A stretch of 64,000 bases of DNA from Paraoerskovia marina DSM 21750 (GTDB taxonomy: Bacteria; Actinomycetota; Actinomycetes; Actinomycetales; Cellulomonadaceae). Location of the stretch: positions 219,808 to 283,807 of the forward strand of contig NZ_JNIY01000005.1 in assembly GCF_000701465.1 (NCBI RefSeq). Reading direction: 5' to 3'. A model generated the notes under the pieces. The model was not told the origin of the DNA. It saw nothing but the letters and a program-made list of their open reading frames with translations, and did no database searches. Positions 10,586 through 20,317 of the stretch are shown here, piece by piece. The position numbers and the translations under genes are program-made. Positions within the stretch are counted from its first letter, which is position 1, and every line of letters starts with the position of its first letter.

Positions 10586-11733
10586 CCGTTCGCCGCCTGC
10601 CACTCGCGCAGCTCCGCGACGTTCTGCTGGTGCTCCTCGAAGGTCTCGGCGAACTTCGTCTCGCCGGTGTCGAGGTTCACGGCGGTCCAGAAGACCCAGG
10701 CGCCGTCGGCAGGCTCCAGGACCGCGTCGATCGAGGCACCGCCCGGGTTGGCGATGGGCGTCGGCGGCAGACCCGCGTGCTCGTACAGGTTGTACTCGTT
10801 GCTCGGGTCGTCGGTGTCCTCGCGGGTCAGCTCGGTGCCGGAGATCCCCAGGCCGTAGGCGACCGCGGCGTCGATCTCCAGGCGCTGGCCGACGTCGAGA
10901 CGGTTCTCGATCGCCCGTGCCATCTTCGGGCGGTCCTCGACGGCCTTCGCCTCACGCTCGACGAGCGAGGCCTTGTTCAGGACCTCCTCGCGGTCCTCCT
11001 CCGGCACGTTGCGGGAGTCCAGCTCGAGGGTCGTCTGGGTGACCATCTGCGAGATGACCGTGGCCGGCGTGCTGTCCGGCGGCAGCAGGTAGGTCGTGGG
11101 GAACATCCATCCCTCGTAGTCGCCCCCCGCCTCGGCCGGCAGACCTCGCGCCTCCGTGTCCTCCATGGCGGCCTCGTACTCCTCGACGGAGTGTCCCGTG
11201 ACGGACGCCGCACGCTCGACCACCTGGTCGACCGTGTATCCCTCGGGGATCGTCAGCTTGGTCTCGGCCCGCGAGTCGTTCGCCACGAGCCGCGCGACCG
11301 CGGACTGCGCGTCCATCTGCGTCAGCATCGTGAACGTGCCCGCCTGGATCTGGCCCGCGCTCGGGTTGGCCTCGAACGCGTCGACGAACGCCTGCTGGCT
11401 CGCGACGACGTCGGCCCCCTCGAGCACGGCGGCCATGTCGTACCCGGTCGAGCCCGGCTCGATCGTGACGTCGACCGGAGTCGTGCCCGGCCCGGCGTAG
11501 TCCGCCACGGTGTCCGGGCGGAAGTCGTCGACCATCGCCATGATCTGCGGCCGCAGCACGTAGGCGACGGCCGCGACGATCACGAGGATCAGGAAGATTG
11601 CCAGCAGGGCGTTGCGGCGACGCTGACGCTTGCGCTGCTTCGCGCGGCGCCGACGCCGCTCCTCCGTGCGCGAATTCGCCGCGGGAGGCTGCTGGGCCTC
11701 CAACGTCGAAGTTCCGGGGAACAAGTCGCTCAC
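10582..11733 (-). CDS. mltG: Endolytic transglycosylase MltG
   Basis: 383 residues. A cytoplasmic Arg/Lys-rich stretch precedes one membrane helix (ALLAIFLILVIVAAVAYVL), followed by an extracytoplasmic YceG/LysM-like and catalytic domain. The catalytic Glu is in ASLVEREAK, and the conserved YNLYEHAGLPPTPIANPG closes the active site. MltG cuts nascent glycan strands next to the membrane and is thought to terminate peptidoglycan elongation. The GTG at 11733 follows a GGAGGA. It lies 20 bases after ruvX and overlaps aroE. Confidence 0.95.
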   Translation of the reverse strand: MSDLFPGTSTLEAQQPPAANSRTEERRRRRAKQRKRQRRRNALLAIFLILVIVAAVAYVLRPQIMAMVDDFRPDTVADYAGPGTTPVDVTIEPGSTGYDMAAVLEGADVVASQQAFVDAFEANPSAGQIQAGTFTMLTQMDAQSAVARLVANDSRAETKLTIPEGYTVDQVVERAASVTGHSVEEYEAAMEDTEARGLPAEAGGDYEGWMFPTTYLLPPDSTPATVISQMVTQTTLELDSRNVPEEDREEVLNKASLVEREAKAVEDRPKMARAIENRLDVGQRLEIDAAVAYGLGISGTELTREDTDDPSNEYNLYEHAGLPPTPIANPGGASIDAVLEPADGAWVFWTAVNLDTGETKFAETFEEHQQNVAELREWQAANG

Positions 11734-11753
11734 GGGAGCGTCCTCCTAGTTCG

Positions 11754-12248
11754 TCAGATACCTACACGTTCGCCGGCTCGCTGCGTCGAGGATCGCTCCG
11801 CGTCGAGGGCTGATTGCAAAATGATAACGGCTGCCGCCTGGTCGATGACAGCCCTGTGCTTCCGACCCGCACGCCCGGCAGCGTGCAGCGCCTGGTGCGC
11901 GGTCACGGTGCTCATGCGCTCGTCGACCATCTGCACCGGGACCGGGGCGATCTGGGCGGCGAGCACGGCCGCGTAGGCACGGGTGTGCTCCGCCGCGGCT
12001 CCCTCGCTGCCCGACAGGTGCTTGGGCAGGCCGACGTACACCACCGCGGCGTTCCGCTCGGCCACCTCCTCGACGATCCGGGCGACGTCCGCCGGGACTT
12101 CGGCGTCAGAGGTGTCGCGCGCCAGCGTCTCGACGGGAGTCGCCACGAGACCGTCCGGGTCGCTCGCGGCCAGGCCGACACGTACCGCACCGACGTCGAC
12201 CGCGAGCCGCGCCCCGCGCGGGAGCGGCTCCGGGGAGTGGTCGCTCAC
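11754..12248 (-). CDS. ruvX: RuvX/YqgF, putative pre-16S rRNA nuclease
   Basis: 164 residues with an RNase H-like fold. The first acidic motif is LAVDVGAVRVGLA, followed by VYVGLPKHLSGSEG, VDERMST and a late Asp in VIDQAAAVIILQ. In E. coli the family member matures the 5' end of 16S rRNA. The first motif normally reads DxGxxRIG and is conserved here with V for I. The start GTG overlaps the alaS stop (GTGA), which is the common order in this phylum. Confidence 0.92.
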   Translation of the reverse strand: MSDHSPEPLPRGARLAVDVGAVRVGLAASDPDGLVATPVETLARDTSDAEVPADVARIVEEVAERNAAVVYVGLPKHLSGSEGAAAEHTRAYAAVLAAQIAPVPVQMVDERMSTVTAHQALHAAGRAGRKHRAVIDQAAAVIILQSALDAERSSTQRAGERVGI

Positions 12249-14911
12249 GCGATCGAGCTCCGGATCCCGTCCAGCGCGGCCGGGAGGGCCGACACGTCGC
12301 TGCCACCACCCTGGGCCATGTCGTCCTTGCCGCCGCCGCCGCCGCCGAGCGTGCCGGCAGCCGCCTTGGCGAGCGCCCCGGCGCGGATGCCGGCGCCGCG
12401 GGCGTCGGCGTTCGTGACGACCACGACGAGCGGGCGATCCTTGGCGACACCGCCGATCGCGACGACGGCGGCACCGTCCTCGCCGAGACGCGCGCGGACG
12501 TCGAGGGCCAGCGCGCGCAGGTCGTCCGCGGAGGCGACGACGCCGGCGTCGTGCGTCACGACGCGCGTCGTCCCCACGGTCTGCGCCTGCTCGACCAGCG
12601 AGGCCGCGGCGCCGAGCAGCTGGGCCTGACGCAGACCCGCCAGCTCCTTCTCCGCGTCCTTCAGGCGGCTCATCAGCGACCCGATGCGGTCGGGGAGCTC
12701 GTCGGCGCGGGCGTTGACCATCCCGGCGAGCTGGTTCACCAGCGCGTGCTCCTTCGCCTGAAAACCGTACGCGCCGTTGCCCACCAGCGCGTCGACACGG
12801 CGGACCCCGGAGCCGATCGAGGACTCGCCGAGCAGGGTGACCAGACCGAGCTGACCGGTCTGGCTCACGTGCGTGCCCGCGCACAGCTCGCGCGACCAGT
12901 CACCGCCGATGGACACGACCCGCACCTGGTCGCCGTACTTCTCTCCGAAGAGCGCCATCGCACCGAGCGCCTTGGCCTCGGCGATGGGCATCGTCACGTC
13001 GGTGACCTCGAGGTTCTCGGCGAGCTGGACGTTGACCCGCTCCTCGATCTCGGAGAGCGCGCTTGCCGGGACCGCACCCGTGGAACGGAAGTCGAAACGG
13101 ATGCGGCTCGGGGAGTTCTCCGAGCCCGCCTGCGTGTGGTCCTTGCCGAGCGACTCGTGGATCGCCTTGTGGATCATGTGGGTCGCCGAGTGCGACTTGC
13201 TGATCGCGGTGCGGCGCGCGACGTCGATCTGCGCGGTCCCGGGGTCGCCGAGCGCGACGGTTCCCTCGGTCAGGCGTCCGCGGTGCACCGACAGACCCTT
13301 GATCGGACGCTGGACGTCGTCGACCTCGACCGTCGCGCCGCCGTCGAGGACGATCGTCCCCTGGTCAGCGAGCTGACCGCCGGCCTCGGCGTAGAACGGC
13401 GTGCGGTCGAGGATGATCTCGACGTCCGCCGGAGCCGTGGCCGCCGGTGCGGCGACGCCGTCGACGAGCAGACCCGTGACCGTCACCGACGCCGTCGCGT
13501 CCGTGTAGCCGAGGAACTCGACCGGCGCCGCGAGCTGCTTCTGCAGCTCCTCGTAGGCGCCGACGTCCGCTCCGCCCTGGCGCTTGGCGAGTGCGTCGGC
13601 CCGTGCCCGCGAACGCTGCTCGGCCATCAGCGACCGGAAGGCGGGCTCGTCGACGCTCACGCCCTGCTCGGCTGCCATCTCGAGCGTCAGGTCGATCGGG
13701 AAGCCGTAGGTGTCGTGCAGGGCGAAGGCCTTCTCGCCACCGATGGTCGCGGTCCCGGCGGACTTCGCCTCCGCGACGGCGTCGTCGAAGATCGACGTCC
13801 CCTGGACCAGGGTGCGGCGGAACGCCTCCTCCTCCGCGTACGCCACGGCCGAGATCCGGGCGAAGTCGTCGGCCAGCTCGGGGTACGACGGCGACATCGC
13901 GTCGCGGGAGACCGGGAGCAGGCCCGGCATGGCCGGGTCGGTGACACCGAGCAGGCGCATCGCCCGCACCGCGCGTCGGATCAACCGGCGCAGGACGTAC
14001 CCGCGACCCTCGTTCGACGGGCGCACACCGTCCCCGATGATCATCAGGGACGAGCGCACGTGGTCGGCGACGACGCGGAAGAGGACGTCGTCGTCGTGCA
14101 CCGCACCGTACGTCTTGCCCGAGAGCTTCTCGGCGGCCTCGATGACGGGGTAGACCTCGTCGATCTCGTACATGTTGTCCTTGCCCTGCAGCAGGAACGC
14201 GACCCGCTCCAGGCCCATGCCCGTGTCGATGTTCTTGCGGGCGAGCTCGCCGACGATGTTGAACTGGTCCTTGGACCGCACGTCGTCGATCTGATACTGC
14301 ATGAACACGAGGTTCCAGATCTCGAGGAACCGGCTCTCGTCGACGACCGGTCCGCCGTCCTGGCCGTACTCGGGACCACGGTCGATGTAGATCTCCGAGC
14401 AGGGGCCCGCGGGTCCGGGCTGGCCCGTCGTCCAGTAGTTGTCGGCCTTGCCGCGGGCCTGGATGCGCTCGTCGGGAAGCCCGGCGATCCGGCGCCACAG
14501 CTCACGGGCCTCGTCGTCGTCGTGGTAGACCGTCACCCACACGGAGTCCGGGTCGAACCCGAGGAAGCCGTCCTCCTGAGAGCCGGTGACGAACTCCCAG
14601 GCGTAGGTGATCGCCTGCTCCTTGAAGTAGTCGCCGAAGGAGAAGTTGCCGTTCATCTGGAAGAACGTGCCGTGCCGCGTCGTCTTGCCGACCTCTTCGA
14701 TGTCCAGCGTCCGCACGCACTTCTGGACACTCGTCGCCCGCGGCCACGGCGCCGTCTGCTCCGCGGTCATGTACGGGATGAACGGGACCATGCCCGCGAT
14801 CGTGAACAGCGTCGACGGGTCCGGGGAGACCACGGACGAGGACGGCACCACGGTGTGCCCGTGGCCACCGAAGTAGTTGAGCCAGCGCTGACGGATCTCG
14901 GCGGTACGCAT
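12245..14911 (-). CDS. alaS: Alanyl-tRNA synthetase
   Basis: 888 residues, full length. The class II catalytic domain carries motif 2 region TRHGTFFQMNGNFSFGD. The editing domain has the zinc ligands HSATHMIHKAIHE and ELCAGTHVSQTG, and the C-terminal DHHA1 domain ends with the Gly-rich GGGGGGKDDMAQGGG. It attaches Ala to tRNA-Ala and clears mischarged Ser and Gly. ATG 14911 is chosen because the product begins MRTAEIRQRWLNYF, the standard bacterial start. Confidence 0.97.
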   Translation of the reverse strand: MRTAEIRQRWLNYFGGHGHTVVPSSSVVSPDPSTLFTIAGMVPFIPYMTAEQTAPWPRATSVQKCVRTLDIEEVGKTTRHGTFFQMNGNFSFGDYFKEQAITYAWEFVTGSQEDGFLGFDPDSVWVTVYHDDDEARELWRRIAGLPDERIQARGKADNYWTTGQPGPAGPCSEIYIDRGPEYGQDGGPVVDESRFLEIWNLVFMQYQIDDVRSKDQFNIVGELARKNIDTGMGLERVAFLLQGKDNMYEIDEVYPVIEAAEKLSGKTYGAVHDDDVLFRVVADHVRSSLMIIGDGVRPSNEGRGYVLRRLIRRAVRAMRLLGVTDPAMPGLLPVSRDAMSPSYPELADDFARISAVAYAEEEAFRRTLVQGTSIFDDAVAEAKSAGTATIGGEKAFALHDTYGFPIDLTLEMAAEQGVSVDEPAFRSLMAEQRSRARADALAKRQGGADVGAYEELQKQLAAPVEFLGYTDATASVTVTGLLVDGVAAPAATAPADVEIILDRTPFYAEAGGQLADQGTIVLDGGATVEVDDVQRPIKGLSVHRGRLTEGTVALGDPGTAQIDVARRTAISKSHSATHMIHKAIHESLGKDHTQAGSENSPSRIRFDFRSTGAVPASALSEIEERVNVQLAENLEVTDVTMPIAEAKALGAMALFGEKYGDQVRVVSIGGDWSRELCAGTHVSQTGQLGLVTLLGESSIGSGVRRVDALVGNGAYGFQAKEHALVNQLAGMVNARADELPDRIGSLMSRLKDAEKELAGLRQAQLLGAAASLVEQAQTVGTTRVVTHDAGVVASADDLRALALDVRARLGEDGAAVVAIGGVAKDRPLVVVVTNADARGAGIRAGALAKAAAGTLGGGGGGKDDMAQGGGSDVSALPAALDGIRSSIA

Positions 14912-14972
14912 GATGTCCTTCGGGGGTCGTTCGGGTGGGAGGTGCGGCGGCCCGCAGGGGACGCCGGTTCGG

Positions 14973-15284
14973 TCAGAAGAAGGAGTAGCCGAGCTCGTCC
15001 TCGTCGTCGTCCGCACGGTGACGCGCGCGGACCGCCTCGGGAGGAGTCTGCCCCTCGGCGAGCAGGGAGCCGGTCAGCTCCGCCTCGCGCCGGGCGCGTG
15101 CGTCCGTGAACTCCGCACGGAAGGCCTGGACGAAGGCGACGGTCCGGGCGCCGGCGTCGTCCACCGCGTCCATGGACCGGTCGACGACAGAGGCGGGAGC
15201 GTAGCGGGCGACGAGCTTGCGCCCCTGCGACATGACGACGACCGTCACCCCGACGCCCACACCGATCCAGAAGACTCGCCGCAT
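14973..15284 (-). CDS. DUF6167 family membrane-anchored protein
   Basis: 103 residues starting with one hydrophobic helix (VFWIGVGVGVTVVVM), then a basic and helical cytosolic part with an acidic DDDEDELGY end. It matches the small actinobacterial family found next to alaS. Its ATG overlaps the stop of the DUF948 gene (TGATG), so the two are co-translated. No enzymatic motif is visible; its conserved place upstream of alaS is the only functional clue. Confidence 0.7.
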   Translation of the reverse strand: MRRVFWIGVGVGVTVVVMSQGRKLVARYAPASVVDRSMDAVDDAGARTVAFVQAFRAEFTDARARREAELTGSLLAEGQTPPEAVRARHRADDDEDELGYSFF

Positions 15285-15658
15285 CAGGAGTCCTTCCCTG
15301 CGCCGCGGCCGGCGGCGGTCGCCGCGCCGAACGCCTGCCGGGCCGCGTAGCTGAAGGCGGCGACCTTGACCAGTGGCCGCCCCAGGGTCGCGGCATAGAG
15401 GCTCGAGAGCGCCGACACGTTCTCGCTGACCTGCGCGGCCGACGTCGTCATCGCGTCGATCCGCTCCATCTGGGTGTTGGTGGAGACCAAGGTCTGGGCC
15501 GCCTCGTCGAGGATCGGCACGGCGTGGTCGGTCGCCTCGCGCAGGCTCGTCCGCGCCTCGTCGAACACGCGACCCAGCTTGACCAGCGGGACGGCGAGCG
15601 CACCGACGAGAAGCACAAAGGCGATCGCTGCGATGAGTCCGGCGATATCTCCGACCAT
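15284..15658 (-). CDS. DUF948 family membrane protein
   Basis: 124 residues from ATG 15658 (preceded by AGGAGC). One N-terminal transmembrane helix (IAGLIAAIAFVLLVGALAVPL) leads into a long amphipathic helical region, including LREATDHAVPILDEAAQTLVSTN, as in DUF948 proteins that resemble the helical stalk of chemotaxis receptors. Function unknown. First gene of the DUF948-DUF6167-alaS-ruvX-mltG-aroE transcript; the rpsD terminator lies just upstream. Confidence 0.75.
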   Translation of the reverse strand: MVGDIAGLIAAIAFVLLVGALAVPLVKLGRVFDEARTSLREATDHAVPILDEAAQTLVSTNTQMERIDAMTTSAAQVSENVSALSSLYAATLGRPLVKVAAFSYAARQAFGAATAAGRGAGKDS

Positions 15659-15714
15659 GTCTGCTGCTCCTGTACGAGAGGGGGAAGGCTTCGAGGGAAC
15701 ACTACCCGGATGCA

Positions 15715-15760
15715 CGAACGCCCCGCGCGCGACGCCTTCGCGTCACGCCCGGGGCGTTCG
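15715..15760 (-). terminator. Terminator after rpsD
   Basis: An 11-base perfect inverted repeat (cgaacgccccg, 15715-15725, with its complement at 15750-15760) sits 17 bases past the rpsD stop on the minus strand. The loop is itself GC-rich. No long T-run follows, as is common in high-GC actinobacteria. Confidence 0.7.
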
Positions 15761-15777
15761 AGAACTGCTGTGCGAGA

Positions 15778-16404
15778 TCAGCGAGCGTAGTACTCGACGA
15801 CGAGCTGGACGTCGCACGTGACGGGCACGTCGGCACGCTTCGGGCGGTCGACGAGCGTCGCCGAGAGCTTCTCGAGCTGGACGTCGAGGTAGCCCGGGAC
15901 GGCCGGCAGGACGTCGCGGTGCGCACCGGCGGCGGCGACCTGGAACGGGACGGTCGCCTGGCTCTTCGGCTTGACCTGGATCGTCTGACCCGGCTTCACG
16001 CGGAACGAGGGGCGGTCGACGATCTTGCCGTCGACGAGGATGTGGCGGTGCACGACGGCCTGGCGCGCCTGCAGGATCGTCCGACCGAAGCCGGAGCGCA
16101 GGACGAGGGCGTCGAGGCGGACCTCGAGGTTCTCGACGAGAGCCTCACCGGTCAGGCCGGACTCCTTGCGGGCGTCCTCGTAGGCACGGGCGAGCTGCTT
16201 CTCGCGGAGCGCGTACTGCGCACGCAGACGCTGCTTCTCGCGCAGACGGACCGCGTAGTCCGACTCGGTGCGGCGGCGGGCGCGGCCGTGCTCGCCCGGG
16301 GGGTACGGACGCTTCTCGAAGTGCTTGACGGCTTTGGGGGTGAGCGCAAGGCCCAGGGCGCGGCTCAGGCGAACCTGGCGGCGCGAACGGGTCACGGAGG
16401 ACAC
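15778..16404 (-). CDS. rpsD: 30S ribosomal protein S4
   Basis: 208 residues; 16S rRNA-binding primary assembly protein. The actinobacterial N-terminus TRSRRQVRLSRALGLALTPK is followed by KRPYPPGEHG and the S4 RNA-binding fold RLDALVLRSGFG. The predicted GTG (16404) has an AAGGAAA upstream; a second GTG three codons later is possible. The gene is monocistronic, separated from the RNA polymerase/S11/S13 cluster where S4 sits in many other bacteria, as is usual in this group. Confidence 0.97.
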   Translation of the reverse strand: MSSVTRSRRQVRLSRALGLALTPKAVKHFEKRPYPPGEHGRARRRTESDYAVRLREKQRLRAQYALREKQLARAYEDARKESGLTGEALVENLEVRLDALVLRSGFGRTILQARQAVVHRHILVDGKIVDRPSFRVKPGQTIQVKPKSQATVPFQVAAAGAHRDVLPAVPGYLDVQLEKLSATLVDRPKRADVPVTCDVQLVVEYYAR

Positions 16405-16592
16405 AGTGGTATTTCCTTACCTGTCGTGTGCGATGGACGTCGCACCCGGAACCAGCCGGGTGCTGGACCAGCCGTCGGAGAACCTGCCGAAGCGGTGCTC
16501 ACGGGGCCGAGGTCCCAGGTGTCGCCGGTAGGCAACCACGACAGTCTATCGCACGCCGGCCGCCGCCCGCGCCGCTCCGGGCATGTGCTCGG

Positions 16593-17984
16593 TCACTGGC
16601 CACGCCGAGCCCGTGACAGGATCTCGCGGACCCTGACGAGACGCTCCCCGACGCTCCGCTCGAAACCACGGTCGCTGGGGGTGTAGTACCGCGCCGACCC
16701 CAGATTCTCGGGCAGGTAGGTCTGCGGGGCGACGGCGTGCGGCGCGTCGTGGGCGTACTGGTACCCCTGGCCGTGACCGACGCTCTTGGCACCCGGGTAG
16801 TGGGCGTCCCGCAGATGCGTCGGCACGGGGCCCGCTCCCCCGGCACGGACGTCCGCGAGCGCCGCGTCGATGCCGAGGTAGGCGGCGTTGGACTTGGGGG
16901 CGGTGGCGAGGTGGACGACGGCCTCGGCGAGGACGATGCGGGCCTCCGGCATCCCGATGAGGGCGACGGCCTGGGCGGCGGCGACCGCGGTCTGCAGGGC
17001 GGAGGGGTCGGCGAGTCCGACGTCCTCGGCGGCGGAGATGATGATCCGTCGCGCGATGAAGCGGGGGTCCTCCCCCGCCGAGATCATGCGCGCGAGGTAG
17101 TGCAGGGAGGCGTCGACGTCGGAGCCTCGGATCGACTTGATGAAGGCGCTGATGACGTCGTAGTGCTGGTCACCGTCCTTGTCGTAGCGCACGGCGGCGA
17201 CGTCGATCGCCCGCTCGACGGCGGGGAGGTCGATGCGTGCGGGAGGGCGGTGGTCGTCGTCCGCCGCGGCGTCGGTCAGCACGGCACCGGCGGCGGCCTC
17301 GAGGATCGTCAGCGCCTTGCGGGCGTCGCCGCCGGCGAGGCGGAGCAGGTGCTCGGCGGCCTCGTCGTCGAGCGCGACCTCCCCGGCGAGGCCACGCTGG
17401 TCGACGAGGGCACGGTCGACGAGCCTCCTGACGTCGTCGGTGCTCAACGGCTGCAGGGTCAGGAGGAGTGACCTCGACAGGAGCGGTGAGTTGACCGAGA
17501 AGCTGGGGTTCTCCGTCGTGGCGGCGACGAGCGTCACCCAGCGGTTCTCGACGCTCGGCAGGAGCGCGTCCTGCTGCGACTTCGAGAAGCGGTGGACCTC
17601 GTCGACGAAGAGCACGGTCTCCTCACCCGAGGAGGCGAGGCGCCGCCGGGCGTCCTCGACGACGGCGCGCACGTCCTTGACGCCGGCGGTCACCGCCGAC
17701 AGCTCGACGAACCGTCGTCCGGACGTCGCCGCGACGACGTACGCGAGGGTCGTCTTGCCCGTGCCGGGCGGACCCCAGAGGATCACCGATCCCGGCGCGG
17801 CCCGTCGGGAGCCGGGGTCGGCCGGGTCGACGAGCCGTCGCAGCGGCGATCCGGGTCCCAGCAGGTGCCCCTGCCCCGCGACCTCGTCGATGCTTGCGGG
17901 ACGCATCCGTACGGCCAGGGGCGCGCCGGGGCTGGTGGCCGGGGTGCCGTGGTCCGCGATCCCGGCGGTGTCGAACAGGTCCAT
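16593..17984 (-). CDS. rarA: Replication-associated recombination protein RarA/MgsA
   Basis: 463 residues from ATG 17984. AAA+ ATPase related to clamp loaders and RuvB: Walker [10 protein letters not shown], Walker B FVDEVHR, sensor 1 [10 protein letters not shown]. The C-terminal part is the RarA-specific tetramerisation domain, with [19 protein letters not shown] and [14 protein letters not shown]. It acts at stalled replication forks. About 90 bases separate it from the divergent MMPL gene. Confidence 0.95.
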   Translation of the reverse strand: MDLFDTAGIADHGTPATSPGAPLAVRMRPASIDEVAGQGHLLGPGSPLRRLVDPADPGSRRAAPGSVILWGPPGTGKTTLAYVVAATSGRRFVELSAVTAGVKDVRAVVEDARRRLASSGEETVLFVDEVHRFSKSQQDALLPSVENRWVTLVAATTENPSFSVNSPLLSRSLLLTLQPLSTDDVRRLVDRALVDQRGLAGEVALDDEAAEHLLRLAGGDARKALTILEAAAGAVLTDAAADDDHRPPARIDLPAVERAIDVAAVRYDKDGDQHYDVISAFIKSIRGSDVDASLHYLARMISAGEDPRFIARRIIISAAEDVGLADPSALQTAVAAAQAVALIGMPEARIVLAEAVVHLATAPKSNAAYLGIDAALADVRAGGAGPVPTHLRDAHYPGAKSVGHGQGYQYAHDAPHAVAPQTYLPENLGSARYYTPSDRGFERSVGERLVRVREILSRARRGQ

Positions 17985-18050
17985 GCTCCGAGGGTACGGA
18001 CCGGGTCCGACGTCGGGGCGTCTCGCCGTGCACAGCATCCCGTCGGTCCG

Positions 18051-18064
18051 GTCACGTTAGTGAC
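18051..18064. promoter_or_regulatory. Short inverted repeat in the rarA-MMPL divergent gap
   Basis: gtcacgttagtgac: two 5-base arms (gtcac/gtgac) around gtta, ending 12 bases before the MMPL start. It has the size and position of an operator for a dimeric repressor, but no regulator gene is adjacent. Weak evidence. Confidence 0.25.
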
Positions 18065-18076
18065 AGACTGACCCCC

Positions 18077-20311
18077 GTGTTCGAGAACCTCGGCCGCGCG
18101 ATCGCGCGGCGCCCCCGTTGGACGGCCCTGGTCTGGCTCGTGCTCGCCCCGCTGGGGTTCGCCCTGGCGGTACTGGGCGTGCACGGAGAGTCGTTGTTCG
18201 AGCGGCTCTCGACCGGCGAGCCGACGGTTCCCGGCTCGGACAGCCAGTACGCGAACGACGTGCTGGCGGCGCAGTCCGACGAGGGCGAGTCCATCACGCT
18301 CCTCGTCGAGGGCATCAACCCCGCGACCGACGGCATCGCGGAGGCTCTGGCACCCGCGCAGCAGGACCTGCTCCTGATCGACGGTGTCGAGTCCGTGATC
18401 GACCCGTACATCCTTCCTGGCGCTCTCGAGAACCCCGCGGCGGCGAGCCTGCTCGCCGCCGACGGCGACGGGTTCGTCGTCGAGGTGACGACCGAGGCCG
18501 ACCTGACGGGCGAGCGCGAGAACGAGGTCGCGGCCGAGGTCGAGGAGCGTCTCGACACCGTCGACGACGACCTGGCGGCCCTCTCCCCCGGCGTGACCGG
18601 TCTCGTGGGGAGCAACGACCTGATCGTCGAGGCCGTCACCGACCAGGTCGAGGAGGACCTTCGCACCGGCGAGCTCGTCGCGCTCCCGATCGCCCTGCTG
18701 GTGATGGTTCTCGTCTTCGGCGGGTTCGTGGCGGCCGCCATGCCGCTGATCGGCGCGATCGCCTCGATCGGGGTCGGGCTCGGCGCCCTGCTCGGTCTCT
18801 CGTACCTCATGGACGTCGACGCGTCGGTCGTCAACGTCGTCACGCTGCTCGGGCTCGGCCTCTCGATCGACTACGGCCTGCTGATCGTCTCGCGGTACCG
18901 CGAGGAGCTCCACCTCGTCCTCGACGCAGACGACGGCGCGGCGGTGCGCCGTCGCCGCGGCGACGGCGCCGTCCTGACGGCGATCACGCGCACGATGGCC
19001 ACGGCGGGCCGCACCGTGGCGTTCTCCGCCCTCACCGTCGCGATCTCGATCTCCGGTCTCCTCGTCTTCACCCCGGACATCCTGCGCGCGATCGGCGCGG
19101 CCGGCGTCATCGCCGTCCTCATCGCCGTCGCCACCGCTCTGACCCTGGTGCCCGCCCTGCTCGTGATGACCGGACGACGCCTCGCACGGCCCGGTCTGTT
19201 CGAGCGGATCCCCGGACTGCGAGCCGTCGCACGGCGGACCGCCGACGTGCAGTCCGACGAAGGCGTGTTCTCCGCCCTGGCGGGCCGCGTCCAGCGGCAC
19301 CCGTGGTGGGTGATCCTGGCCTCGACGACGGTCCTGGTGGTCCTCGCTCTCCCCGCCGCCGGACTGCAGCTGCGCAACTCCGGGATCGAGCTCCTGCCCG
19401 CCGACGCGCCCCAGCGCCAGTTCGTGGAGACGCTCGCCGACGAGTACCCCGCGAGCCAGAGCCCGGACATCATCGTCGTCACGCGGTCGACGCCTGCGGC
19501 GACCGACCAGTGGGCCGAGCAGGTCGCCGACCTCGAGGGTGTCAGCGCCGTCGGGTCGGCCACGGCGAGCGCCGACTACTCAGTCTTCGGCGTCCAGCTC
19601 GACACCGACGACCCGGGCAGCGCCGAGGCCGTGACCGCGGTCCGTGACATCCGAGAGCTCCCGGTCCCGTTCCCCGCGTGGGTGACGGGCCAGGCGGCAG
19701 GACAGGCGGACTTCGTCGACGCCCTCGCCGACGGCGTCTGGTGGGCCGTCGGCATCGTCGTGGCCGCGACGCTGATCCTGCTCTTCCTGATGACGGGCTC
19801 CGTCGTCATCCCGGTCAAGGCCCTGCTGACGAACGCCCTCTCGCTCGCGGCGAGCCTGGGCGTCCTCGTGTGGGTGTTCCAGGACGGGCATCTGGAGAAC
19901 CTGCTGGACTTCACCTCGACCGGCGGCATCGAGACCTACGTCATCGCACTGGTCATCGCGTTCGCGTTCGGCCTGGCCATGGACTACGAGGTCTTTCTGC
20001 TCTCCCGGATCAAGGAGCTGCACGACGCGGGGTACTCCAACGACGAGTCGGTCCGTCTCGGTCTGCAGCGGTCCGGGCGGATCATCACCTCCGCCGCGCT
20101 GATCATCATCGTGGTGTTCGCAGGGTTCGTCGTCGGGGACCTGCTCGTGATCAAGGAGGTCGGGTTCGCGCTCGCCGTCGCGGTGGCGATCGACGCCACC
20201 CTGGTGCGCATGCTCCTGGTGCCGGCCACGATGACGGTGCTCGGCCGCGCCAACTGGTGGGCACCGCGACCGCTGCGCGCGCTCTACCGCAGGTTCGCCA
20301 TCACACACTGA
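18077..20311 (+). CDS. MMPL/RND-family transporter
   Basis: 744-residue inner-membrane protein with the duplicated MMPL layout. Each half has one N-terminal helix, a large extracytoplasmic loop, and a block of five helices. The first block contains LGLSIDYGLLIVSRYRE and the second FAFGLAMDYEVFLLSRIKE; the acidic and Tyr residues of these GxxxDY motifs form the proton relay in MmpL proteins. Family members export lipids, siderophores or drugs by proton antiport. No lipid-synthesis gene is adjacent, so the substrate is unknown. Start is GTG 18077; an ordinary SD is not obvious. Confidence 0.9.
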   Translation: MFENLGRAIARRPRWTALVWLVLAPLGFALAVLGVHGESLFERLSTGEPTVPGSDSQYANDVLAAQSDEGESITLLVEGINPATDGIAEALAPAQQDLLLIDGVESVIDPYILPGALENPAAASLLAADGDGFVVEVTTEADLTGERENEVAAEVEERLDTVDDDLAALSPGVTGLVGSNDLIVEAVTDQVEEDLRTGELVALPIALLVMVLVFGGFVAAAMPLIGAIASIGVGLGALLGLSYLMDVDASVVNVVTLLGLGLSIDYGLLIVSRYREELHLVLDADDGAAVRRRRGDGAVLTAITRTMATAGRTVAFSALTVAISISGLLVFTPDILRAIGAAGVIAVLIAVATALTLVPALLVMTGRRLARPGLFERIPGLRAVARRTADVQSDEGVFSALAGRVQRHPWWVILASTTVLVVLALPAAGLQLRNSGIELLPADAPQRQFVETLADEYPASQSPDIIVVTRSTPAATDQWAEQVADLEGVSAVGSATASADYSVFGVQLDTDDPGSAEAVTAVRDIRELPVPFPAWVTGQAAGQADFVDALADGVWWAVGIVVAATLILLFLMTGSVVIPVKALLTNALSLAASLGVLVWVFQDGHLENLLDFTSTGGIETYVIALVIAFAFGLAMDYEVFLLSRIKELHDAGYSNDESVRLGLQRSGRIITSAALIIIVVFAGFVVGDLLVIKEVGFALAVAVAIDATLVRMLLVPATMTVLGRANWWAPRPLRALYRRFAITH

Positions 20312-20317
20312 AGTCCG